64,000 nucleotides of DNA from Syncephalis plumigaleata (Eukaryota; Zoopagomycota; Zoopagomycetes; Zoopagales; Piptocephalidaceae): NCBI GenBank assembly GCA_025201365.1, contig JAIXMF010000014.1:186001-250000 (forward strand), read 5' to 3'. Positions 39,201-49,800 of the stretch are shown piece by piece (position 1 is the first letter of the stretch; the number at the start of each line of letters is the position of its first letter). The notes beneath the pieces were generated by a model that had not been told where the DNA came from, made no database searches, and worked only from the letters and a program-made list of their open reading frames with translations. Made by a program: the position numbers and the translations under genes.

Positions 39201-41140
39201 TGATATCGCAGTTCTCTATCGTCGCGGAGCCGTTGTATCATCTTCAGAAGAAGTCAGTGCCGTTCTATTGGGGCGAGGAGCAGCAACGCAGTTTCGAGGA
39301 ATTGAAGAGACGAATTTCCACTTACCCGGTGATTACACCTCCTGATTATGGTACTGGTGCGAAGTTCTTGGTGCTTACGGTCGATGCCAGTCCCGTAGGT
39401 GCTGGTGCTGTCCTGGGACAAGAAGGAGCCGACGGAATAAGGAGAGCGGTCAGATATGAAAGCTGCTTATTCAATCCTACGCAGAGGAGATACGCGCAGG
39501 TAAAGAGGGAGTTATACGGTCTGTATCAGATGGTGAAGAAGCTGCGGAAATATGTGCACGGCGTGCATTTCATCATAGAGACTGACGCTCGGTCGGTGAT
39601 CGGTATGTTGAAGAAGCCGGACTTACCGAATGATGCAGCAAGTAGATGGGTAGCTTATCTTGCGTTGTTCGATTACGAAATATGCCACATTCCCGGTGAC
39701 AAGAACGTAGTGGCGGACGCGCTGAGCAGGACCACTCTAGATGAGCGAGAGCTATCGGACAGCGGAGACGAAGACGTGCTGTGGAACTACAGGATCGTGG
39801 AGCTAGATGAGGAAGAAGAGGAGATGTCTGTCGACAAGGTACAACAAGTTAGCGCTGATAGCACGAAAGGTGACCCATATTATCAATTGTTACACTACCT
39901 GAGCAAGGGCTACTTACCAGAGGGTTCGACGGACGCGGATCGGCGGAGGATACGGGAACAAGCAAAGAAGTTCTTCTTGCATGATGGATTGCTGTTCAAA
40001 CGCGACAAGAGAGGTATGCCTAAGCGAGTGATCGAGGAGGCCAAAGAGCAAGTCAGAATAGTAGTAGCGGTACATCAAGGACACCCCTTCGCGCATCGAG
40101 GAGTGGAGTCTACTTACCGCCTGTGCAGCAATCGATTTTATTGGCCTAAGATGTACGATACCTGCAAGGAAGTGGTGAAGACGTGTGACGCCTGCCAGCG
40201 ATGCGGACATCGAGAGGAAGTGGAAGAGTTGAAGCCATTCTTGGGTTCTACTTTGTTCAAGCGGGTAGGAATTGACTTGATGAGGATGCCACGTTCGGAG
40301 GACGGCAAGGAGTATCTAGCGGTAGCCAGGGACGACTTTAGCGGATGGGTAGAAGCTAGAGCGCTAGAGAAGAATACGGCGGTAGAAGTGTACAAATTCT
40401 TGTACGAGGAGGTTATATGCAGGTTCGGAATACCGGGGGAGGTGATAGCGGATAGAGGAGAACTGTACGGGAAGCAAGTGCGTGAAGCAGCTATGGAGGA
40501 TGGTATCGTGCTGCACTTCACTACTGCTTATCATCCGCAGACGAATGGCATGGTGGAGCGAGGACACCAAGAGTTGAAGAGAGGGTTAGTCAAGCTAGTA
40601 GGAGAAGACGTAACGCAGTGGCCTAAGTACTTACATGCTGTACTGTGGGCTGATCGAATAACGACGAAGAGGACGACAGGAAGAAGCCCATATCAGCTGG
40701 TATACGGACAGAGTTGCGTACTCCCGTTCGACATAGAAGAGGAAACCTGGTTGACAATACCGTGGAAGAAGGAGGTGTCAACGGAAGAATTGTTAGCAAC
40801 ACGTGCTGAGCAATTATTAGTCAACGCGTGGGTAAGAGAAGGAGCGGGGGTGAAATTAGACAGGGCAAGACGTCAGAACAAACGCTATTACGATGACAAG
40901 AAGAACGTGAGAGAGGGACGATTGACGGAAGGTGACATGGTGCTGATGAGGCAACAAAAAGTCGTACCTAGGTACCATGGCAAGCTAGTCGCCAAGTGGA
41001 GCGGTCCATATGTAGTGGTTGACTGTCCAGCACGAGGAGTGTATCTGTTGGCAGAATTAGATGGTACAGTTATGAAGACAAGCGTGTCCGGTCATCGCCT
41101 TAAGCGATATTTTGCGCCAATGAAGTTGGCTGCTGAATGA
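36182..41140 (+). CDS. Gag-Pol polyprotein of the LTR retrotransposon
   Basis: One open frame of about 1650 codons carries all parts in Ty3/gypsy order: a Gag-like N-terminal region, a zinc-knuckle-like motif, a retropepsin-like protease region, reverse transcriptase, RNase H, then integrase with an N-terminal zinc-binding part and core. The order RT-RNase H-integrase separates it from Ty1/copia. Gag and Pol share one frame with no visible boundary. The ATG used by this frame lies inside the 5' LTR, so the first residues are encoded by LTR sequence. Confidence 0.92.
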   Translation: MATHVRPVNNPPPQLEPNAGTGIPMTRDCNPPPRFTGENVKEFMHHYERYADWLGWNNEAKIECIVSYLTPDATELVLIHPGTSTGDWPQVKEMLLTNYRRRLTTRSPREVLADLLRKGFDYDDPESYLSRYATVTSCVPNMSDSEKAERVFDILDVDFKERCMNHLGRNFTFEELREVILDLKYKSNLIGKSLKRSEESKEAQSRKQEHKERDDEQDLYDKVAKMVLQVVEKRENTKKVQRPMRCIYCDATDHWKPECTTLTEDLRNGIVRMVEGKVAYPDGGHIPLNSGRGGMRSFITEGVKVRHIALQERERPVGYDVCWQEMTNPEAVAPEILVNDPFQVNHKRARVGADREQSDAMVVDTREAGTMTEKAKRAPPTFQYRAPVEEGRVPEEVINRVLQQSQVTMSFDEFMVVSPPARKVVNEMVSRKRVPIEPSTNMVATYQIREGIEDPYDNVVERKEVTRVARPTAAVMGTVAGIPVNIVVDPGSEITIMSGRFYDRIGRLPLDTSKVYSMGNASGTSSTARGLCPNVPIEVGSVRVPAHIVVIDGTPFDALVGMPWLEQAQWEIRREGNGSWYYLRDSEHSVRFPAAPLAPMSNRHENYVRLHSNRITLDSGADDELDKDEELLGVVTVRSFSDNEETYMTCAAKYKPVGKKKLPIAVPVPSNERPQELASVVRPLAKRLTEERLAAMVIGDDVLRKEEVAFFKQQLLTVDQAFAFNDEEMGLLRPEVEPPIRIPTVKHEPWYQRSIPIPRAIFDQVVELLRVKMESGVIESSSGAYSNRWFVIAKKDKKKLRFIQDLQQVNSVTVKNANTPPLSEELIEDVSGRAIISTFDLYSGYDQIPIDVRDRDIFALNTPIGLVRMTRLPMGWCNSVGIFQRIVTKVLRHHMPEKVAIFVDDGVVKGPMEAEQHEVLPGVRKYVYDHVLDVVKVMATLKEAGLTVSGMKCRFGMSEVEVLGYQCTPSGRTVTEEKAEKIQKWPVPVNKTEVRSFVACCAFYRPLISQFSIVAEPLYHLQKKSVPFYWGEEQQRSFEELKRRISTYPVITPPDYGTGAKFLVLTVDASPVGAGAVLGQEGADGIRRAVRYESCLFNPTQRRYAQVKRELYGLYQMVKKLRKYVHGVHFIIETDARSVIGMLKKPDLPNDAASRWVAYLALFDYEICHIPGDKNVVADALSRTTLDERELSDSGDEDVLWNYRIVELDEEEEEMSVDKVQQVSADSTKGDPYYQLLHYLSKGYLPEGSTDADRRRIREQAKKFFLHDGLLFKRDKRGMPKRVIEEAKEQVRIVVAVHQGHPFAHRGVESTYRLCSNRFYWPKMYDTCKEVVKTCDACQRCGHREEVEELKPFLGSTLFKRVGIDLMRMPRSEDGKEYLAVARDDFSGWVEARALEKNTAVEVYKFLYEEVICRFGIPGEVIADRGELYGKQVREAAMEDGIVLHFTTAYHPQTNGMVERGHQELKRGLVKLVGEDVTQWPKYLHAVLWADRITTKRTTGRSPYQLVYGQSCVLPFDIEEETWLTIPWKKEVSTEELLATRAEQLLVNAWVREGAGVKLDRARRQNKRYYDDKKNVREGRLTEGDMVLMRQQKVVPRYHGKLVAKWSGPYVVVDCPARGVYLLAELDGTVMKTSVSGHRLKRYFAPMKLAAE

Positions 41141-41173
41141 AGTCAATGCTGACTTCAATTGGGCCCTGGAGAT

Positions 41174-41573
41174 TGTGGTGCGGACACATCGTCTCCATAA
41201 GACATTAATTAAAAAAGTATATAATTCACGATGTCGCTTGCAATACTTTTGCGGTTGCATTGCACGTTTGTATGTTGTGACTTACCTAACCAGATATTCA
41301 TACATATATAAGCTTCTACGAAGCACGTAAATTATAATAAAAGAAGTTCCGTTTTGAAATAGTTTGTGTGTGTGTCTTATCGTTGTCCCTAGTCAGAGTT
41401 GGCTAGTGTTCTTTATACGTAGAGAGAGAAAGCTGTACGAGTGTACAGTTAGGAAAGAGTTACACGACGGATTATTACGAGCGATTCATTAAGCCTAGTT
41501 ACATTGCCGCCCAACGAGCTAGGAGAAGCAACATGGCTACCCACGTCAGACCCGTCAATAACCCCCCGCCACA
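41174..41573 (+). repeat. 3' LTR of Ty3/gypsy-type element
   Basis: 400 bp, same sequence as 35823-36222, followed by AATG. Confidence 0.9.
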
Positions 41574-41996
41574 AATGAATACTTAGAAATGGATTAGTAC
41601 ATCATTAACGTCATTAGACACTAATAACAAACATGTCAATTAGTATTAGTGCTTACTGATTGCTAGTAATAAATGAATAAACTAAATATATACTTATTAT
41701 TGAGCATCTTTGAATGGTTCTAATTGAATAACAGTGCGGTGCTTTGTGTAGTTAACTTATGTTTATAGATTATCACAATAAAGATATTGCTGCAACGATG
41801 TCAACATAATGGCACGATGTGTTAGTTGGCGTGTAGATTAGCAATACCAGTATATCGTCTTATAGTCCTACGAACTACAAGAATTCACATATAAAAATGA
41901 AACTATACAAGCAGCTAGTAAGCTAGAACGTTTGCCCTTTACTGCTTTTATTTCGAAGCATATTGGCTACAACTTCTCTTACCTGCTTTAGTTTTA

Positions 41997-42905
41997 TTGA
42001 AAGATCCAAATACTATCAAGGTCAAGTTCGAAGAGAGTAAGAGGCGTGCTTGTAATACTAGGGCGGAGCGCAGCTTTGCGTCAGCCACTGGTGTTACTTT
42101 AGAGCACAGCCAGAACGATAATGAAGAATGGGAGGAACATCTAATGCTTTATTTTTACTTAGTATGGGGGGAGGGGAAACAACTAGCTGTAGGCACCAAT
42201 AATGGGCTAGTTAAACTGTGGGACGTGGAGGCAAATCGCAAACTAATGACTTATAGAGAACAAAGTCACAAGTTATGTGTGATGGCCTGGAATGGGAGGT
42301 ACCTAGTTTATGGAAGAGACGATGGTGCTATTATGCAACTTGATACACGCGATCGACGTACGCGATTAGAAAGACAGGAGAAGCATGATGATGGAGTAAT
42401 CTGTTTAAGTTGGAACTCAACCAATTCACAATTGGCGAGCGGTGGTAAAGACGGAATAGTGCGTATATGGGACGATCGTCAGGGCTTCCCTCTACGTAGT
42501 CTTGCAGGCCATATCGATACTGTTAGATCCCTTGCTTGGTCTTCCCGTCAAAGCAATCTATTAGCTACAGGCGGTGATACTGGTGATCATCATATTCGCC
42601 TTTGGAATACTGAGCATCCCAATTCAATTAATAACATCGACGCACATTCACAAGTGCTCAATTTGGCTTGGTCATCAAACAACAATGAATTAATACATAC
42701 ACGGGGGCAACCGTGTAATGATATTTGTATTCAAAGTTATGGCAATACGACACATCCTCATACGTTTACTGGCCATGTCAATCCTGTTGCCTATATGGCA
42801 ATCTCATCTGATGGCCGTAAACTAGCCACAGGTTCACCTGGCGGGCCGCTTTGCATCTGGCAATTGCCTAGCTCTTCAAGTAATAATCAAGACAAAGAAA
42901 ATTAG
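41997..42905 (+). pseudogene. Cdc20/Cdh1-like WD40 protein, truncated copy
   Basis: About 300 codons of WD40 repeats in the style of APC/C activators: LAVGTNNGLVKLWDVE, VMAWNGRYLVYGRDDGAI, LSWNSTNSQLASGGKDG, RSLAWSSRQSNLLATGGDTGDHHIRLWN, DAHSQVLNLAWSSNNNELIHTRG and AISSDGRKLATGSPGG. APC/C activators bind substrates and the anaphase-promoting complex through this propeller plus N-terminal C-box and C-terminal IR motifs; neither motif is visible here. The first ATG in frame is only at 42144, and the upstream part lacks the usual first blades. It has no introns, unlike most genes of the window. It lies between the retrotransposon and the right inverted arm. A retrocopy or captured fragment is likely; a fast-evolving meiosis-type activator with an unseen first exon is possible. 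Confidence 0.6.
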
Positions 42906-43095
42906 TCAATACGATTGCTTTTGCTATGAATAAACACTCCTCAGTATTATCTTAGTAATTATTAGTGCTTATATTTGATATAAAAAACAGTTTATTTATA
43001 GTGAAAAATATGGCTTACATCAATGTATTATTAGTGTATAACATCATTCATATTAAAGTGTTATTGCGCATTGTATGTATTCACTACTCCACTAA

Positions 43096-43620
43096 TTGCT
43101 CATTCTCCTTGTTGTTGACTTCTTCAGACAGTACGCGTCTTCTTCGTGCCAATTGTATTCCAGTTGTTTCCCTTGCTTCCCTTTCCCTTTACTTCTTTAC
43201 CAATGCTGTTTTCTTAGTCTTAACTACATTCCACTTGTCGTTGACTTCTTTCACATACTGTTTTATTCGTGCCAACTGTATTCCAGTTGTTTCCCTTTGT
43301 CATTCAACGACACGCGTTCTCTTGATCTTGACTACCTTTCACTTTCCCTTTACTTCTTTCACTTGTTATCTTCTTCGTGCCAACTGCATTCTAGTTGTTT
43401 CTCTTGCTTCCCTTTTCCCTTTACTTCTTTCAATTGCTATCTTTTTCATGCCAACTGTATTTCCCTGTCATTCCCCTTGCCACTAAACAACAAGTGCCTT
43501 CTTTGTGCTAACTACATTCCACTTGTCAGTAAACAACACGCGTCTACTTCCTCTTAACTATATGCTAGCTAGTTCTTTTACTTTCTCAGTAATACGCGTC
43601 TTCTTCGTGTCATTCACATT
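43096..43620 (+). repeat. Imperfect tandem repeats in right arm
   Basis: Four to five worn copies of a unit containing CTTCGTGCCAACTGTATTCC and TTGTTTCCCTTGCTTCCC, with spacings of about 60-130 nt. The reverse complement occurs at 35470-35815. Confidence 0.75.
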
Positions 43621-44600
43621 CCACTTACTTCCTCTTTCACTTTAACATACACATTCCCAATAGCAGCTATTCTGCCGTACGATCTCTATGCCGTTTATTT
43701 ATCTCTTTGTTTTCCTCTTCCTCTAACCTATCTATATGCTCACTTGTCGTTATTATTACTATACCAATAAGCATTGTTTATTGTTCGTTCTAGTCTTTTG
43801 TTTTCTATCACTGTCCTGCTTATTTATCAATGTTTAAGCGTTCACTGCTCTCGTTGTAATATGTACCTTTTACTTTTACCGCTCTTTTCCGTCGTCTGTT
43901 TGTATGCCACTATTACGTCATGCTTTTATTTGTATTTTCATTTGTTTACTGCCATCTCCATACTCTATTTACCTACGAACATACACTGCTTCTTCATATA
44001 AACTGGCATACGTGTTCATGCACCCTTTCTTGCTCATTTCTTGCTCAATCGTGACAATTCAGTCATTCTACTAACTACTGCTTGTTTATTATATTGTTTA
44101 TCGTGTATTCTATTTGTTCACTCGTTGCTCTCTATGCAATTAACCGTAAGCATTATCATCATAATTTATTTAATAAATACACGACTTAAAATGTTCATCG
44201 AATACAGCCTATGATCATGGAGTATGCGAGTATTTGTAATGTGCATCCGATTTATTTGATATGGTATAGTTGACACTGTAAACTATCATTGAAGCATTTG
44301 GTAAAATCGAGTATTGCATGCTTGTTGTAAGCATATATGCACATGTGATCATTTCATTCACTAGTTTGCTAACTATTAAATTGTTGATAGCATTAGTCGA
44401 ATACGACTACAAGACAGCGCAATACTTACGGATAAGATAATAGCAAAAGACATGTATATAAATCCATTTAATAAATTGCATTAGATTTATTGATTTTGAA
44501 TCGAATGAGGTAGTTCCGGTGGCCATAGCAGCAATGAATGAATTTGAATTAGACGACGATAATCTCCATGTTATTACAGCGATGATATCTGGTACATTGA
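43620..44600. repeat. Right arm of the large inverted repeat (outer part)
   Basis: 44190-44510 is the inverted partner of 34070-34380, with long shared words such as CAAGCATGCAATACTCGATT on the opposite strand. Similarity fades beyond about 44600. Between 43620 and 44190 no gene is seen. Confidence 0.65.
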
Positions 44601-44761
44601 TCGAAGGCATGAAGGCATTAAAAAGATTGGGACCACATCAAGCATCACCTACCACGATAGTCAATAATAACAATCCAGTATTCAGTAATGGATCCTTTAT
44701 TGATAGCGATAACTATCGTCATCAATTCTATAAGGTAGACGATACAAATGTACTAGTATAG
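44485..44761 (+). CDS. Hypothetical protein, 3' exon, paired with left-arm fragment
   Basis: After an ATTAG acceptor the frame reads FIDFESNEVVPVAIAAMNEF, continues acidic (ELDDDN) and amphipathic (MISGTLIEGMKALKRLG), and ends TAG at 44759-44761. The left-arm copy keeps FIDCESDKVVPVIIAAM and stops at 34005. The upstream exon could not be placed; its donor in the right copy looks altered. No family recognised. Conservation of the coding-like part in both arms suggests a gene duplicated in inverted orientation. Confidence 0.35.
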
Positions 44762-45006
44762 CTGGATACTGCCATGTCATGTACTTACAAGGAGCAATAA
44801 ACTAGTATGAAAATACGAATGATTACTAGCTATACATAATACAAGCAGATATTGGACATATTTTATTGCTTATAGAATGGTTTACATACTGACTAATGGC
44901 CGATCTACCACTATTTTAATATAAGCATCGTATTAGCTCAACTTATAAATGATGATTGCGTAGCAATGCAACAATGGTTTATTCGTAACATAACAAGTAG
45001 AAGAGA

Positions 45007-46661
45007 TTATGGATTTTTAGCATGAATAACACTGGGTCCACGTTGATTGTAGTCGGTCTTTGTGATAAAGTTCTTTGAATCGCTTAATGCCACCTGATCA
45101 ATCGTGTATGTCAATTAGTCAGGCATTCTTATTTCTCATTAACGAGTACATCGTTCTAGGATAATGCTTACCTTTCCCAGGATATTTGCACCTAGAATAC
45201 CAAACAATTCTGGATGTTCACGGTATTCGGTCAAATATTCTGGTGCTCCTACGAATCGAACTGATCCCACTTGGGATTCACCGGCATTCTCGCCGGATGG
45301 AAAGTAGATTGCCAATTCCGATTCTAACCGTTCGCGTAATCCTATCATATATCATTATCATCGCTATTAGTCTACCAATGTTTAATACGATATACGTGCA
45401 AATATACCTGGCAAAAGAGCACCGCCACCTGCTAATATCGCATACTCAGATATGGAGACTCGTTTATCGACATCACACGCCATCAACGCATAATGGAATG
45501 CCTTTTGTAGTGACATTTCATCTTTACCAACTAGTTCAGGATTGAATAATGGTTCGGCAAACTTTTGATGTGCATCGAGTATTGTCACCTATCATTATGG
45601 TATTAATTAGCATATTATAGTTATTTTCAATTACTAGTTCCATACCTGTTTACCCTGATAGTTCACTTGTCGTTTCTCGATCTTCTCCTTGGATGATACG
45701 GGTATATGGCATAGTGATGATGATTGCTGCAAGTGCTGTGCAAGTTGCTTCAACTCTGATGAATTCATACTTGGTTCCACTTGTCCTGGTGATTGTAGCA
45801 ACTTCACCATATAATCATCTAAATCGGCAGTACCCATATTCATACGTTGACTAGCGTGCCTCTGTACAAATCCATCAATAACCGGTGTAATCACTATAGT
45901 GTCACGTATTAGATTGATCTATTCTATTACGTGTGCGCATATACACACAGACACACAGACGATAATCATGCCATTTACCTATTGTCTCATAGCCAATATC
46001 TACAACTATACCGGTGGTTGTACCCACACCATACGCTGCCAATAATGCCTGATCCATCATCATAATAGCAGGGGCATTCAATTGTTCAAATAGAATCTGT
46101 GTTATACGCTCGCGTTCCCGTTTATTCCAGTCTTCGGGTATGCCCATGATAATCGGTGAATTATTGGTAACACGTCGACATCCTAGTTGCGTGAATATAA
46201 TATGGTCGCTACACGAAATGCACAATAAGACGATAGTCGCTATCCTGCTTTACTTATAACACTCACCATAACGCGGCGAAACGTGTCCAGTCAACAATCC
46301 TACCCTTTTGAACTGGTCTTTCCGCTGTACTCTGGCTGTTTTCATTATTAACCAGTGATTCTGCTTCCACGCCAAACACCCATTCCTCTTCAGCTTCTAT
46401 CGTTTCACCGTTTTCCCCTTGATCCTTTCCCGATGCCGGTTGTTCCGCCGTAATTGTTCGCTTACGTGACACTACTGTACTGGAGAATTGCTTGAATAAA
46501 GTTAATAAATCACGTAAAGAGTGGTAGTGGTAGTGGCGTTAAGCATTATTTACCGGTAGAATAGGTGGACGCGTGGGATCGCTAACTCCCTTATGAGCAC
46601 GGAAATAACGTGATCCACATAATAAAGCAACAATATTATCGTCTCGAAGTGCTTGTTGCAT
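45007..46661 (-). CDS. Actin-related protein, Arp9-like (SWI/SNF-RSC subunit)
   Basis: 415 aa in 7 exons: 46661-46554, 46490-46267, 46208-45979, 45893-45646, 45588-45408, 45341-45172, 45093-45007. Actin-fold blocks: IIMGIPEDWNKRERERITQILFE, then LLAAYGVGTTTGIVVDIGYET (phosphate-2-like loop), EYAILAGGGALLPGL and LFGILGANILGKVA. The N-terminal part ends in SRKRTITAEQ and an acidic insert, as in fungal Arp9 proteins that pair with Arp7 or Arp42 on the HSA helix of remodeller ATPases. Such subunits work in the nucleus and usually do not need ATP hydrolysis. Exon 2 was set at acceptor TTCAAG (46491) because closer AGs break frame. Arp9 is the best fit, but other divergent nuclear Arps are possible. 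Divergent promoter shared with HBS1 (231 nt apart). Confidence 0.75.
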
Positions 46662-46892
46662 TTCAATATAGAATATCTTAGAAATACGAAAAGTTAAAGA
46701 GATAATGCGATAAGCAAGAGAAAGGGAAAAGACAAAACAAACAGGTAAACCACAAGTAACGAATTCGTGTTAGATTTCATTTCTTTCGTCATTCCTTTCT
46801 TCTCATTTTTGATTAGCAACACTTGTTACTCTCACTCTCGTTTCTACTTCCTCTCTTCTACTTTCTAGCAATTACTACTTATACGAAGCAAC

Positions 46893-49800
46893 ATGTCGCG
46901 TCATCGCAATATACGTAACCTCACTGCTGATGGTAGTTTATTAGTATATGTATATACAGAGTAGAATTTAACAAGTATTATTGTTATTGTTATTGCTAGC
47001 CGAATACGACAATGACTACGATGAAGAATATGGCGATGAATACGAAGAGGTTCCAGAACTAACGGACGAACAAGAGGGTATTTACCAGATGGAAATGATG
47101 GATATATATATGCTTGTTTGCTTACCTGCATGGTTTACAGAGGATATGCAATTAGCTATGGTAAAAGTACGTTCACTACTAGATGATAGTACAGCTTTTA
47201 CGGATGCAAAGATTCGTGAAACACTTTGGTATTATTATTTCGATGTCGATCAGGCGGTCGATTGGCTACTACGTATGTATTATTACGCTACTTGACTACT
47301 ACTACTACTACTGCTGCTGCTGCTAATATGAGATATATCTATATGTATTAGAGGAGCAAGCGAAAATGAACAAGAAGGCTGCTACGACATCAGCAGCTAA
47401 ATCTAAAAGTAACACTACGGGTAGGTTAAATTGTATAATAATTTCGAATTGTATATATATGCTATTGTGACATAATGGGGAGTATATGCGTATACATGAA
47501 TATATATATATCTGTGTATGTATGTGCACATACAAAATACGCAACATGCAGTGATTTATTGTAGTATTGGATATCTGACAGGCGGCAGTCATAGGCGGAG
47601 ACAATACGACTACAACTTCTCCAAGTATACTGGATGACTGTTCCGCAACTACAATGTCCACAGTACCAGTACCATCTAATACGCCTTCCATTAGTTCACT
47701 AAGCGATCTATTGAATCGTAGTGCAACTATTGGAAGTACAGGTTTACGAGGTCTTGCTTCCTCCTCATCCCATGCTACCCCTTCATCTTTACCATTATCC
47801 AGCTTGAATACTCTTCGTGATAAATTGGCTCATTCTCAGAATACTACACGGGGAGTGTCTACGTCAAGTGGTCATGGCGGTAGCAATAGTGCTAGTGGTA
47901 CTGGTCAGACATTATCGGGATTACGACAATTGGCAACTACACATGGTGGAAACAATTCAAGTTTAGCGGCTATCGCTGCAGTACGTGCTAATCTCAACAG
48001 CACTAATGTAAAATTACCATTACTTGCGAAACAGTCAAGTAAACCGAATCAAACGACAACTTGTTCGACATCTCCCATCTCGCTATCCTCATTAGCACAA
48101 CCATCTATATCACCTATAGTATCCAATATGTCTACTTCATTAGTAAAAGAGCCACTAAGGAAGCATGACACGATCACCAATGTCGATACTACGACGACTA
48201 TGACCACTGCCACTGTGACTGCCAGTCAGCCAATGAACGACTGGATTGCTGCACCCTCATTATTTGCCTCTTTTGTATTTGCGAATATTTCTACTTCACA
48301 TTGTCCTTTGGATGAATCAACAATTGCATCATTATTAACATTTCCCTCTGTGTTGAAACCATCATCAATGGCAACACATTATAATACAGGCAAAGCATCG
48401 ACGAGTAGTGTGCAAAAGGGAGCGAAACAAGCTACACCCACTGCTCAGAAACCGTTTAAATTCGATCGACCAAGTCCCGATGATGTCGTATTGGCAGCGC
48501 AGTCACAGCGTGGTCGTAATCAAGGTGATTCCTAATAGTGTGCTATTATTATTGTTTAATAATTAGTTAATTATTATTATTATTGTTATTAGTTAATAAA
48601 ACAAAGGATACGAAACTGGCTAATGATGATACCTCTCAATTCGAGATGGACATGGCCAGTCTAAATATCAATGTTGCCACGACCAAAGATGCCAATGAAG
48701 CAATGCCCGTGAAACGTACACCGAAACAAGGAAAGATCGATGTGTTAGGAGAGTTGAAGAAACGCGCACGATCCAACATTAACTTGATTGTTATTGGTAG
48801 TTCATATACACGATTATACTAGTGTATTGCGCTGACTGATCCCACTTGATATTCATAGGACATGTTGATGCGGGTAAGAGTACTCTATTGGGACATTTAC
48901 TCTATTTACGAGGCAACATCACCGAACATATATACAAGAAATATCCTTTATTACATAATTGAAATAGTCAAGTTATGATCATTAACATCATGAATGATAA
49001 TGTATACGAATGAGAAAGACGCACAGAATATTGGTAAAGGATCATTTGCACATGCATGGGTGCTAGATGCTACTGAAGAGGAACGATCACGGTATGTTAC
49101 ATTGGATCGAGTAATGACTTTATTGCTAATTAAGATGCTTGACAGTGGTATTACCATGGATGTAGCGATTACTCATTTAGAAACGAAACATCGCCAGTTC
49201 ACTCTATTGGATGCACCGGGTCATCGTGATTTCGTGCCAAGAATGATTTCTGGTGCAGCTCAGGTATTTATGCGTCATTGACATGTTTGCAGTGTATTAT
49301 CAACTAATGAACCTACTGCGTATAGGCTGATGCCGCCATTCTAGTGATTGATGCATCCAGGGGTGGATTTGAAGCAGGATTCAGTCAATTGGGACAGACA
49401 CGCGAGCATGTGATACTCGCTCGTAGTTTAGGCATTCAACAGCTGATTGTTGCCATTAATAAAATGGATACGGTTAGTGTTAATGATACTATTATATTGA
49501 ATAATACTCGATGCTAATACAATCATGACTATGCTGTACGTATATGTATATTTATATACATTAGGTTGATTGGTCGGTGGATCGATTTAACGAGATTAAG
49601 GAGCAGTTGAACTCGTATCTGATTCAAGTGGGATTCAAGTCTAATGCATTGACATTCGTGCCATGCAGTGGTATGAGTGGTGAGAATCTACTGGCACGCG
49701 ATGAACAATCATCGAATCTCAATTGGTATCAAGGACCTACGGTAGCCGAAGCTATGGGTGAGTTGCTGTAATGATAATAATATAGAATGCTAATGCGCAC

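Larger units (their letters stand above)
35823..41573 (+). mobile_element. Ty3/gypsy-type LTR retrotransposon, looks whole, very young
   Basis: 5.75 kb element with two 400-bp LTRs that look identical, a 4-bp target duplication (AATG) and one long open frame. Nothing in the main reading frame suggests breaks. Identical LTRs imply insertion very recently on an evolutionary scale. It lies between the two arms of a large inverted repeat, immediately beside the left arm's tandem repeats. Confidence 0.92.

Noticed and set aside
47000-47272. Separate short acidic gene
   Set aside because: Splice phases join it to the 40-nt first exon and to the HBS1 linker; it is the Hbs1 N-terminal domain.
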